A DNA stretch of 64,000 bases from Epithemia pelagica (Eukaryota > Bacillariophyta > Bacillariophyceae > Surirellales > Surirellaceae), in the NCBI GenBank assembly GCA_946965045.2, contig OX337228.1, forward strand, positions 1,736,001 to 1,800,000. The letters are read 5' to 3'. Under the pieces are notes generated by a model. The model was not told the DNA's origin, did not search any database, and saw only the letters and a program-made list of their open reading frames with translations. The position numbers and the translations under genes are program-made. Shown here piece by piece: positions 1 through 9,035 of the stretch; position 1 is the stretch's first letter; every line of letters starts with the position of its first letter.

Positions 1-2275
1 ACTCACCAGCACCATTGGCTCTGTACATCATCGTGTAACCCGAAGTCCAGATCGAGACGACTTTCCACGTTTTGCTAGTCCAGGTGGAGTCCTGAGTGAA
101 GTGTCTCCGTCTAAGCGCTTGAGAACCACTGAATCGCGTGCTACTGTTCGTGCATCATGTGAAAGTGCGGCTTTGCTCCGAAGGGCTCTGTTCGAATCGC
201 AACAGGAAAGCGATAAGTCTACTACGACGGCCGCAGTCCCAAACTCTTCTATTATTGAGCTTGTTGATGACTTGCCTCCTCCTTCAGAGAAGACGAAGAA
301 GAAAACAGCATATGCTTCTATTATTGAGCTTGTTGATGACTCGCCTGCTCCTTCAGAGAAGACGAAGAAGAAAACAGTAGATGTGGTCGACCTTGTGGAT
401 GAGTTCGATGTAAATGAGTGCATAATGGATCAGGCACCACGTAGAGATGACACTCTTCGATCGGACTCAAAGCCAACAGCTATCCCGAAACGCAAATTAG
501 ACTTTCCTGCGTCCAACGTTCTCGAACTCCTAGAAAGTGATGATGATGATGACGAACTGCTTGCCGGTGGTCCCACTTTCAAAACAAAGTGCGAAAGAGT
601 CCGGTCTTCGTCCTTCAAGGACTCCCAACTCATCGACATCCCTCACGGCGCTTTGCTGTCCATTGCAATTGATAACCGTGAGCGCAACCGTAATTGTACT
701 CCTCGCTTTCTCCGAACGGAGCTTGTGAGGTTGGTTTCGTCTGGTCCAGTTTCATTTGCATGGCCATCGGTGGTGCGTCGTCCACAAGTTGTTGAAATGC
801 CATTGACCTACGGTGACTTCAACTTCCTAATGAAAAATGAGTCTGGAAAAGAGTCGACGCTTGCCGTCATGGTCGAAAGAAAGAGAATTGGGGACTTGGT
901 GCAACGCAGTGCGACCAGAGATCATTGGGGCCAACTTCAGAGGATGCGAGATAGATGCTCTGCCTTGAGTGTGCTACTGTTGGAAGGAGACTTTCGGACG
1001 GCAGCTGCATTCGTTGCCTTTGGTGCACCAGAGGGTTGGCGAAAACGTGACCACGTGATTGATGATGAGGAAAGTCTTCTGAGATTTATGGGTAGAGCAA
1101 TTCTTTCTTCAGGTAGTTTTCGATTTGTCCAAACTAAAGACGAGCAGGAGTCGCTACGAGCCGTCGCAGCTCTTGGCCTTGTCTCGATGGTGGCTTTAGC
1201 AAAGCAAACGGACCAACAGGTTGACAAGTTGAAAAATCCATACAAAGGAAGTGATAATGGTGGCCCACAGATTCTGGCGGATCGTCTACAAGCTGGTGGT
1301 ATCCCGTGGCAGATTGCCAAGGATTTATCTCAAGAGCTGGGATCTGTCCGTCAGTTCGATTCGCTCTATGCTGCGATCGAAGATAGTGAATGCCGAGAAC
1401 AGCTCTTTGCGCCGTTCATCGAAGATGCCTGCCTGCAAGTTGAATCGGAATCTTCACCTCACGCATGGAGTAAGGCCATTCATTCTGCACACTATACGAC
1501 TTGTTGCAATAGCCAGGAGATCCGAGCTCGTTTTCAAGGTACGGAGCAATTTGTTACAGATCGAGCAGAGCTTCTTTCCAGACTTCATTCAGGCCAAGAT
1601 CCAGAAGCAGCCATAAATGCCAGTTTCGATTCAAGTGGAAGTGCGTCGAGCACAGAGCTAGGACGACGTCGAGTTGTGCAAATACAACTCCCCGAGCACT
1701 TGAAAGATACTTTCGAGAGCACTGATTGCCTGCAACATACATCGTTTTACAGAATGCAATATAGTCCGCGGAAAAACCTTGTTGTGATGCAAACAAGGGA
1801 TGAACGGTACGAGTCAGAGCCCTTAGCCATTTTCCTTCTGGAGGGTATTACAATGGTGGAGCAGCTTCGATCCGCCATGAACAAAAATAGCGACTGCTTC
1901 ATTGCTTCACGAAGCCTCGCAGCTCAGTTGGACCGGGAAGTCTGTCGCCGTCCTGTTTCAATGTCACCTTCCTACTTCTCGCGGCGTGTCTTGCTCATAC
2001 GTGGGTTGAGACCCGCGTTGGAGCAAATGGCCAAAAAGTCCGGTTATCGACGAGAGAGTCGATTTGTGTCTGACTTGGCTTTGGCTCATTTAATGATATC
2101 GCATGGAATTGTCGTCATTCATGCCGTTCGAAAAGGAGATGCGGCGGCGGCAACAGCAGCCTCAGCCAGGCGTCAAGAATCGAAACCGCTATCGGATCAA
2201 GCCAAAATATTGCGTTCTTTGGCCTTGGCTTGTTTCCACTTTCAGCTTCTCACCAAGAAGCGATCTTTGTCATAA
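1..2275 (+). CDS. ERCC4-domain structure-specific nuclease, MUS81-like (5' partial)
   Basis: The frame is open from base 2 to the TAA at 2273-2275 (757 visible residues), so the true start lies left of the window; the GTG at 101 is not a credible eukaryotic start. The nuclease signature ERKxxxD is complete at 875-895 (E-R-K-R-I-G-D), preceded by an IDNRE-like strand and a YGDF motif, as in XPF/MUS81 catalytic subunits that cut branched DNA. A helix-hairpin-helix-like stretch follows (about 1265-1400). The N-terminal part is disordered and holds four candidate SUMO-interacting motifs: IIELVDD (251-271), IIELVDD (320-340), VVDLVDE (383-403) and VLELLES followed by an Asp run (518-556). The first two sit in a 69-bp direct repeat. 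The last ~250 residues match nothing I recognise. MUS81 is the best guess because the catalytic motif is intact, but another ERCC4 family is possible. Confidence 0.75.
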   Translation, partial: LTSTIGSVHHRVTRSPDRDDFPRFASPGGVLSEVSPSKRLRTTESRATVRASCESAALLRRALFESQQESDKSTTTAAVPNSSIIELVDDLPPPSEKTKKKTAYASIIELVDDSPAPSEKTKKKTVDVVDLVDEFDVNECIMDQAPRRDDTLRSDSKPTAIPKRKLDFPASNVLELLESDDDDDELLAGGPTFKTKCERVRSSSFKDSQLIDIPHGALLSIAIDNRERNRNCTPRFLRTELVRLVSSGPVSFAWPSVVRRPQVVEMPLTYGDFNFLMKNESGKESTLAVMVERKRIGDLVQRSATRDHWGQLQRMRDRCSALSVLLLEGDFRTAAAFVAFGAPEGWRKRDHVIDDEESLLRFMGRAILSSGSFRFVQTKDEQESLRAVAALGLVSMVALAKQTDQQVDKLKNPYKGSDNGGPQILADRLQAGGIPWQIAKDLSQELGSVRQFDSLYAAIEDSECREQLFAPFIEDACLQVESESSPHAWSKAIHSAHYTTCCNSQEIRARFQGTEQFVTDRAELLSRLHSGQDPEAAINASFDSSGSASSTELGRRRVVQIQLPEHLKDTFESTDCLQHTSFYRMQYSPRKNLVVMQTRDERYESEPLAIFLLEGITMVEQLRSAMNKNSDCFIASRSLAAQLDREVCRRPVSMSPSYFSRRVLLIRGLRPALEQMAKKSGYRRESRFVSDLALAHLMISHGIVVIHAVRKGDAAAATAASARRQESKPLSDQAKILRSLALACFHFQLLTKKRSLS
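251..388 (+). repeat. 69-bp in-frame tandem duplication of a SIM-containing segment
   Basis: Two adjacent 69-bp (23-codon) copies, starting at 251 and 320, encode IIELVDD followed by a short linker and SEKTKKKT. The copies differ at a few bases. The duplication is in frame and doubles a SUMO-interaction-like motif in the ERCC4 nuclease. Confidence 0.85.
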
Positions 2276-2579
2276 GGAAGCTGGCTCAGTGACTCCAGTT
2301 TTGGTGATTTTGGAACTCGAACCATAGATACAGTTAAAGTTCTAGTACATAAATACATAGCATACAAACTTTGATCTCAAATGTTCCATGCTAGAATGAT
2401 TCTCTATGGACTTCTTCGCATGTGTTCTGATTCATGAAACATGGTTATGACGTGGTAGCGTGGAAATAAAATGACGTAAATAGTCACTCAGATGCTTCTC
2501 CTGCTAGTTTTGTTACATTCATTCAAAGGTGGGAAGACAAGAAACCCCTAAAGGGTAGCTTTTGTGTGACCAACAACAA
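2276..2579. other. Intergenic, convergent 3' ends
   Basis: About 300 bp between the stop of the ERCC4 nuclease and the stop of the EF-hand protein on the other strand. It is A/T-rich with short poly-A-signal-like stretches such as 'aaataaaatg' near 2464. I see no gene in it. Confidence 0.7.
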
Positions 2580-3647
2580 TTACATACGGGCATCCATTCT
2601 CCGATACGAGTCGTCTTCGTGCTCGTCGTGCATTATACGTCCCCGTTCCACAAATCCCATGGACCACCAGTGGCTAAAATCTTCAAAGGATATGAGACGA
2701 TCCCCGTCCTCGTCGATTGAATTAAAGGCCTTCATGGTATATCGATCATCAAGTTCTACTCCCAAGTTCATCAATAACATGGAAAATTCTCGCGCGTCAA
2801 TGTATCCATCGGCATCCGTGTCGTAGGTAGAAAATACCAGCAACAAATAGGATTGATCAGCCAGCGAGTTGCGAAGCAACGCAAACTTTCTGGAAGCATG
2901 TACACCAACGGCCAGCGCCATGACTCCAACAAACAAAAGAAAAGCTCCCGAATAAACACTGGGCGCCCACATTTGACCAATGGAAAGGATACCAACCGTC
3001 ACATAAAGGAAGCCTCGGCCCCACAAAAATCGAAGGATACTGAAGTTTCTTGTAATGAGGTTGCGCACATGCGACCTTAAACTCATGGGATGCGTCGACA
3101 TAAAACGCCCCTCCAAAGCCATGATCATAATTGAAAGAATAGTGATACAGACATACAAAACGATGGATTGTGTCTCAATCGAACTTGGACGGTCAAAATA
3201 AAAGGCTGAAGCGGAAACGACGATTGCCAATAAGGCTCCAAGAAAGGCAGGAACTCTAACAAAAGGTGTTCCTTCCTCGGCCTCGAATTTCCACTTCATC
3301 AAATGGCCGTTGAAAAGACTGTTGACGTGGTTTTGGTTGGCAACAGTTTGCATGTTCCGTTCGGATTCTTCATACGTCCCTTGGTCGTACGAAGTATACA
3401 TCCTATTGTTCTCGGATTGTGAATCCGTCTCCTGAGCCTTCATGGTTTCATCGTGCATATCGTAAGACGAATCATCGGATCGCACTGGTGGAATCACTCT
3501 CATGTTGTTGTTGTTCCTGGCAGAACCGCCTGTTTGTGAGGCTGCCCCTCTGTCTTTGATGGATTGGCCGCCCGTCCGCTTCTTTTCCGAAGAAGAAGTA
3601 GCTTTTCGGGGAAGGCTCGATTTGGGTGAAGCACCAAACCAGCCCAT
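2580..3647 (-). CDS. Four-TM membrane protein with C-terminal EF-hand pair (COPI-associated-like)
   Basis: A single-exon 355-residue protein. Residues 1-125 are polar and disordered. Four hydrophobic segments follow (about 133-151, 161-178, 211-228 and 231-249), with a GRGFLYVTVGIL stretch between the second and fourth. The layout recalls COPI-associated membrane proteins (four TMs, GRG-l-fy-iGi motif); that name is an inference. The C-terminus carries one canonical EF-hand loop, D276-T-D-A-D-G-Y-I-D-A-R-E287, and a second, degenerate one at D312-D323 (DEDGDRLISFED, no Gly at position 6 and Asp at position 12). The protein therefore probably senses calcium at an endomembrane or the plasma membrane. 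The start is the ATG complementary to 3645-3647. A GGT microsatellite lies just upstream. Confidence 0.8.
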   Translation of the reverse strand: MGWFGASPKSSLPRKATSSSEKKRTGGQSIKDRGAASQTGGSARNNNNMRVIPPVRSDDSSYDMHDETMKAQETDSQSENNRMYTSYDQGTYEESERNMQTVANQNHVNSLFNGHLMKWKFEAEEGTPFVRVPAFLGALLAIVVSASAFYFDRPSSIETQSIVLYVCITILSIMIMALEGRFMSTHPMSLRSHVRNLITRNFSILRFLWGRGFLYVTVGILSIGQMWAPSVYSGAFLLFVGVMALAVGVHASRKFALLRNSLADQSYLLLVFSTYDTDADGYIDAREFSMLLMNLGVELDDRYTMKAFNSIDEDGDRLISFEDFSHWWSMGFVERGRIMHDEHEDDSYRRMDARM

Positions 3648-3685
3648 GGATGATCACGATGAGGGTTGGTCTGTGAAGAAAGTGC

Positions 3686-3741
3686 TGGTGGTGGTGGTGG
3701 TGGTGGTGGTGGTGGTGGTGGTGGTGGTGGTGGTGGTGGTG
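3686..3741. repeat. (TGG)n microsatellite, about 18 units
   Basis: An uninterrupted 56-bp run of TGG/GGT lies 38 bp upstream of the EF-hand gene's ATG, presumably in its 5' leader. On the gene strand it reads (ACC)n. It creates spurious poly-His, poly-Thr and poly-Val reading frames. Confidence 0.95.
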
Positions 3742-4866
3742 TTTACGCTGCAAGAGGACCCTTCTCGCCAAGTTCCCAAGTTGAGGATCGGCGATGATGG
3801 TCGTAACCAAATCGGACGTTCAAATTCCTTCAGGGACACTGCCTAGACCTAATGTCGCTTCAAGGTCACCCAATTATTGATCCTTTCTCTTCTTCTTTTC
3901 AGAAGCACTATCGTCGACTTGGATGATGATGGTGCGCGATGTAGCACATGAACATACACACCAACAAGGAATGCTGCCGGTGTTGCTTGGTCTCGGTTCT
4001 CTGGTGATATTTTGTGGTCTGGCCCATAATTCAGCGAGTCGCCCAATCGCCGGCCATCTCGCCCTGAAAACTCAAAGCGCTTCAGGATATAAACTCATAA
4101 CATACTTTGTTGTTAAAATTCCATACTTTCGCTTGGTAGTATACAATTCTCGTGTTTCCAAGATCGACCCTACGCACATGCCAACACCCTATATAATCAT
4201 CGATGTGGAAATTTGGTGTCTCGCCTCGCGTCCCACAAAGTACCTGGACGGCTCGTCGTTCGTAAAATTTTACTTGGACGTTGCCGTCGGTTGAGGGCGT
4301 GCGGCACGTGTGCAAATGCACTCCTCTCCAACACTCCAAGATTCAAGAAGCCAGCATTCGGAATCAGCTTCTCGTCCAGAAGTCGTTGAACAATTGCAGT
4401 GACAAGTGACAACCAAAGAAACAAAAATAGATCCGGTAAAAGAAAATGACTCTCTCTAATCAAAATTTGCCTGCATTCTTTTTGATGGAAAACCTCTAAG
4501 ATGTCCAATAGCCTCTTGCTCGATGACTGCACGTTCAGAGACAACGGAATTTGGGTTTCAGTTGGGAAACAAGGATGGATTTAAGTAGGTAGTGTGTGTA
4601 CTATGATCTTATCGGAGGAGACGAAAGAATAACAACTACTCGCCATCAATCTCCTCTTGGAACAACACCTTCTGATGCTGTTAGCGGATTGGATCATCCA
4701 ACTCCCTGTGTTGCAATCGTCCTTTTCAATCAGGAGGCATCTCCTGCATCAACGATTTCGAGACAGCACCTCTCCGTGACAAGAATTATCTGGTTCTGGA
4801 AAGATGACAGAGCGAAAAGTCTCACTTTTTGTTCGCTAGAAGTAAAGTTTGGTCTTGTGTCTCAGC
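3742..4866. other. Intergenic, no gene seen
   Basis: About 1.1 kb between the leader of the EF-hand gene and the 3' end of the prenyltransferase gene. Both flanking genes are on the minus strand. The reading frames here are under about 125 codons, lack recognisable motifs and look like chance. It should hold the EF-hand gene promoter and the PGGT1B 3' UTR. Confidence 0.6.
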
Positions 4867-6316
4867 TTACGGTACCGTGGGTTCCAAGCCAATTGCTGCG
4901 TCCGCACCAATCCCCAGAGTACAATTGATGGTTCTCAGAGTGGGCTCACTGTTGTTGTCCGGCTGTTGTTCTTGCGCAGCCATGGAGAGATAGGCCAAAC
5001 TGTAATAGGAGTGCAAAACATCGGGAGGTGCCTGGAATAGTTTGCCAAACCCTCCCATGGGCGTTTGACAGGAAAACACATAGTCGCAAAGAGCCCTGTG
5101 ATCCAAGAGATGATGCCGCTGCAAGAGTTGTAGGGTGCCTCCAATCCAATAGGAATAACAGGTATCCTCTGCCTTGTTTGGTCGTCCTTGCATCCCACCC
5201 ACTTGGCGAGAAACACACCAATGAATCAATTCGTGTCGCCAGTCCTCTGTCAAAACTTGATCCAATCGGTTCATTAGTACCAAACTGGCGATACCCGTAA
5301 AGGTGGATCCACCATGTCCCTCTTGACCTGGAATCAATGCCACGCCACCATCCCATGATTTGCATGCACAAATATACTGACAGGCACGGTCCATATCCAT
5401 ACCGGACCAATCTTGCAACAGGTAGGAAATGGCGGCGGCGCAATACAAGAAACGCATATCGTGTTCGCTGCCCACGGCAATACAGGCAAAGGATCCATCG
5501 GACAATTGCAACCTTGACAAGGCTCGGACAATGCCGCGTCGGTCCACCCGACTCAAATCATCGCCCAAGGTTCGTAACGTACACAAGGCAGTATAACTAA
5601 CGAGTACCTCCCCATGGAGAGTAGTGTTGTGTTGGAGGAGTGAGGTTGTAGATTGGTGGTGGATCGTCATCGTCATGCCAAACGCGCAACACAAAAAGAA
5701 AACCAAGGTGTTGAGAGCCTTTCCAAACCAGAAACATGCACACAGCAGGAGTTGGTCCATTCACATTCACTTACGTCATGGCAATGTGTCCATGATTGTA
5801 CTGCCAAGGCGGAGAATGGCCTTCGTTCGTCGTCGTTGTGTTTGTGCGAGCAAAGGATCCCCCTAGAAAGGTTCCTCCCTTGAAACCTACCAAACCTTCC
5901 CATTCCGGTGGCAATCGGTCATTGTCGTCGTCTTTTAATGGCGGAGTGGTCTCTTGTTCTTCGTGTTGCTGTTGTTGTGTGGCCAAGTAGTCTTGAATGT
6001 CTGGTGAGGTGACTTGGAGGGCATAGATCCATTCAATCAAGGCGGCCTTGTTAAGACGTAACTTTAACTGTGCCGCTTCATTTTGCCATATTCCAAACAA
6101 ATCCAAGGCGTGAACAGCAAAATGAACCAAGGTCAATCGATTGGTATCGAGTTTGGCATAGGGCATGGGGACCTTGCGCAAACAATAGGCAAAGTATGCC
6201 ACTTGGCGTTCCTGATCCAACGCCGACAATAACGATGACGGCGACAAAGTGTGAATAGGAGCTTCACTCGGATGGGAGCATGGTTCTTCTCCCGTTTCTT
6301 GTTGTTCGGAAGCCAT
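4867..6316 (-). CDS. PGGT1B: Protein geranylgeranyltransferase type I, beta subunit
   Basis: Two exons, complement(4867..5596, 5775..6316), 423 residues. The intron (5774-5597, 178 bp) has a GTAAGT donor and TTAG acceptor; splicing rebuilds ...GHIAMT|YTALCTLRTLGDDLSR..., which matches the family without a gap. This enzyme, with the shared alpha subunit, adds geranylgeranyl to CaaX cysteines of Rho/Rac-like GTPases in the cytosol. Visible features are the alpha-alpha barrel repeats (LQLSDGSF, WDGGVALIPGQEGHGG, QTPMGGFGK) and zinc ligands Asp and Cys in AEDTCYSYWIGG and His in PDVLHSYYSLAYLS. The start MASEQQ (6316) is preferred over one 44 codons upstream, because the upstream stretch runs into promoter-like sequence. 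A short acidic, Q-rich insert sits near residues 113-135. Confidence 0.93.
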
Positions 6317-6584
6317 GACAGAGGGTATGATTATGATGGATGATCGCAAAAATGGCGGTGGCAGCAGAAACAGTGCGACATGGTCGACTATAAACCCCCC
6401 ACTTTGTCTTAGGTTGCCCCACCACGTGGTAAAGGCGCTCACTCCCACTTAGCCTCCCATCCCATATCCACGTGATCTTATCCATCGAATTCATCCACTT
6501 ATCTATCATCCATCTCCCAATCGGATCTCACCATATATATGCATCAACAAACAGAGTTTATAGCTCCTAAACAAGAGAGCGAGG
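6317..6584. promoter_or_regulatory. Divergent promoter region with a TATA-like box
   Basis: 268 bp separate the PGGT1B start from the divergent methyltransferase start. A 'tatatat' at 6534-6540 lies about 45 bp upstream of the plus-strand ATG and could be its TATA element. This reading rests on position only. Confidence 0.4.
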
Positions 6585-8255
6585 ATGACAACACTAACAG
6601 CCACCCAATTACGCAATGCTCGGAAACGAAGATCACTTCAACGCAAGCGCCAACAGCAACAAGAGGAAGGACACAACAATTCACCAAGAAAACGACCTCG
6701 ATTGTCCAATCATGCTACTGCTGGAGTGCATAAAGTGCTGGATCCATCGATGCAATACATTCAAGATCCCTTGCAGGCTCCCCTGGTGAAACAAGCCAAG
6801 TCTTTCTTTTCGGATAAATTACCACCACCATCCACGACCACCACCGAATCGTCAAAGTCCAGTGAGTCTGGTTCGGCCGACCCAGCTCCCACGAATCCAA
6901 GATTCCAAGTGTTCCTTGGACCGTGCTATGAGTGGCGTACATTGGTGAAACTGGCGGTACGACAATCTACTGAATCACAAAACCAACCAGAACCGTTGTT
7001 GACCTTGGGCCTGTTTGCTCCCCATACGCATTCCTTGGTACCGAATTCCGGTTCCACCTGTCGTTTGCATCACCCCGTTGTGAATCATGCCTTGATGCGA
7101 GTGGAAGCATGGGCTCGACAGCTAAATGTGAATGCTTTTTCGGAACACGACAACGACAATTCGAACAAGGATCCACAATTAAAGTATGTCACAGCCAGTT
7201 TGGAACGAGCCACACAACGTGTTCAACTCACCTTGATTTGGCAACAACCATCGAAGGACCGACCTCCAAAACAGTCACGGGACAGCAACAACAACGACCC
7301 AACGCAATCATGCAGTGACAGTACAAACGAGAATGTTTGTCAGCATCCAGTGGTACACAAGCTATGTCAAGCTTTGATTCAAGATGGTACTTGTCCTCCA
7401 TCCAACTCGAGCAAAAAGAACAAGAAGAAAAAGAAAAGGGCAGCAACCACCAACGGTGCCTGGTTGCATTCCTTGTGGTTGCACGTTCATCCATACAATT
7501 GGAGTCGACACAACAATGCCATCTATGCCATTCCTAGCAGCAACCAGGAGGGTGGAACATGGCAGACGATTCATGGACCGTCGACGGGTACGGAGGAATC
7601 CTTTGGTCTATCTGTACTAGGTTCACCACCACCCACTCTCTCCATTCCACCCACCGTGTTTCGTCAAGGGAATCTGGACGCATTTGGAGCAATTGTTGGT
7701 CAGATTCGATCCTTTTTGCAGGAACAGAAACCACTCTCGCCTAACAACAAGAAATTACAGTTGGTGGAACTCTATGGTGGTGTGGGTACCATTGGATTGC
7801 ACTTGACGGACTTGTGCGCCTCGTACATTTGTTCGGATGAGAATCCACACAATCAAGCATGCTTTGAACGAGCCGTACAATCGATACGAGCGCAGGGACC
7901 AGGAAACGACAACGACGACAAGAAACAATGTGACATTCAATACCTTCCACTAAATGCAACCGACATGGTACAACAGCAAAAGCATGTCTTTTCAAAGGCT
8001 GATTGGATCATTGTCGATCCACCACGCAAGGGATTGGAACCAGTCGTGTGTCAGGCCTTGACGAATCATGGTCGAGCTTCGATTTTGGTTTATGTTAGCT
8101 GTGGATTTTCGGCCTTTGTCCGCGATTATCAACACTTGACCAGCTCCAATTCACGACATTCCTGGGAATTGGTCCATGCCTCCGGCCATGTCTTGTTTCC
8201 GGGAAGCAACGCCATTGAAACGCTAGCCTTTTTTCGACGGTGTCGGCCGTCCTAG
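6585..8255 (+). CDS. TrmA/TRM2-family RNA (uracil-5-)-methyltransferase-like protein
   Basis: Single exon, 556 residues. The C-terminal half is a class I SAM-dependent methyltransferase of the m5U type. The SAM-binding loop is VELYGGVGTIGL (about 393-405), followed by an acidic strand end CSDEN. The motif DPPRKG lies at 478-483, and the catalytic cysteine is in YVSCGF (C506), where bacterial TrmA/RlmD have YVSCNP. The FRQGN motif near 359 corresponds to the conserved F-Q-x-N segment. The expected reaction is SAM-dependent C5 methylation of a uridine in tRNA or rRNA. The first 90 residues are basic and Q/S-rich (possible nuclear or organellar targeting), and N/K-rich inserts interrupt the catalytic core near 185-290. 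No TRAM domain or Fe-S cysteine cluster is visible. The target RNA cannot be told from sequence. Confidence 0.85.
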   Translation: MTTLTATQLRNARKRRSLQRKRQQQQEEGHNNSPRKRPRLSNHATAGVHKVLDPSMQYIQDPLQAPLVKQAKSFFSDKLPPPSTTTTESSKSSESGSADPAPTNPRFQVFLGPCYEWRTLVKLAVRQSTESQNQPEPLLTLGLFAPHTHSLVPNSGSTCRLHHPVVNHALMRVEAWARQLNVNAFSEHDNDNSNKDPQLKYVTASLERATQRVQLTLIWQQPSKDRPPKQSRDSNNNDPTQSCSDSTNENVCQHPVVHKLCQALIQDGTCPPSNSSKKNKKKKKRAATTNGAWLHSLWLHVHPYNWSRHNNAIYAIPSSNQEGGTWQTIHGPSTGTEESFGLSVLGSPPPTLSIPPTVFRQGNLDAFGAIVGQIRSFLQEQKPLSPNNKKLQLVELYGGVGTIGLHLTDLCASYICSDENPHNQACFERAVQSIRAQGPGNDNDDKKQCDIQYLPLNATDMVQQQKHVFSKADWIIVDPPRKGLEPVVCQALTNHGRASILVYVSCGFSAFVRDYQHLTSSNSRHSWELVHASGHVLFPGSNAIETLAFFRRCRPS

Positions 8256-9035
8256 TATAGAATGTGCTTACGATAAGCGCTGGAACTTCAAAACAGCTCG
8301 GAAACTACGCATTTCTGTCTACTAGAGATGCATTTGGAAATCTCTATCCTATTGCAACTTGCAAGTTGTCTACGACGATTGACAAGACTCTCTTGTCAGT
8401 CGCTCGTGGAGAGCATGATGAGGATGGAACAGAGCTTCTTGGAGGTAGCCTCTAGGCTCATCTGAATGGCTATCTATTAGGTGGATAGGCGAAAACGCCA
8501 AGCAGGACAGCCGATATTCTATGCACAGCTTTGTCATTTGTTGCGTTTGCGGGAGAAAACGTTCTTACCAACCGAGATATGGGCTACAGTCTACAGTACC
8601 GGGTCGAACAACACCGGAGAGAACTGAACTGGGAACATTAAACAATGATTCAATGCACAGATACTGGTTAGTTGCCCGTTCATTCACCTTCGCTGTACCA
8701 AAGTTGCAGTAGTTGGTTCCTAGTTCAAAGACGGAGAGGAAGAAGCATCTTTGGAACATGGATACGGGACCGGGTTGTGAGTGGGTCTCGCGACTCCATA
8801 TCCCGGTTTCTATGCGGTTTTCAATCTATGCTATGCTTGTTCCGTTTCCTATCGCTATTCTTTTACCGAAATGTTTCAATCTGCACCCAATTCAAAGAAT
8901 ACGGGATGAGGAAACCAACTCCTCGCGACCCATTCTCTAAATCCACACAAACCACATGCCAGGTCCCAGGACCCCCGTTGGCACAATGACAAATAGGTAG
9001 TAAATAATCCATAGACTCCCCTTGTTGTCCTCTTG
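8256..9035. other. Intergenic, convergent 3' ends, no gene seen
   Basis: 780 bp between the stop of the methyltransferase (+) and the stop of RAD1 (-). Only short frames without motifs occur. No RNA gene or repeat was recognised. Confidence 0.6.

Noticed and set aside
3472-3839. Frames with poly-His, poly-Thr or poly-Val runs
   Set aside because: All are translations of one (TGG)n microsatellite in the leader of the EF-hand gene, with no conserved sequence around them.
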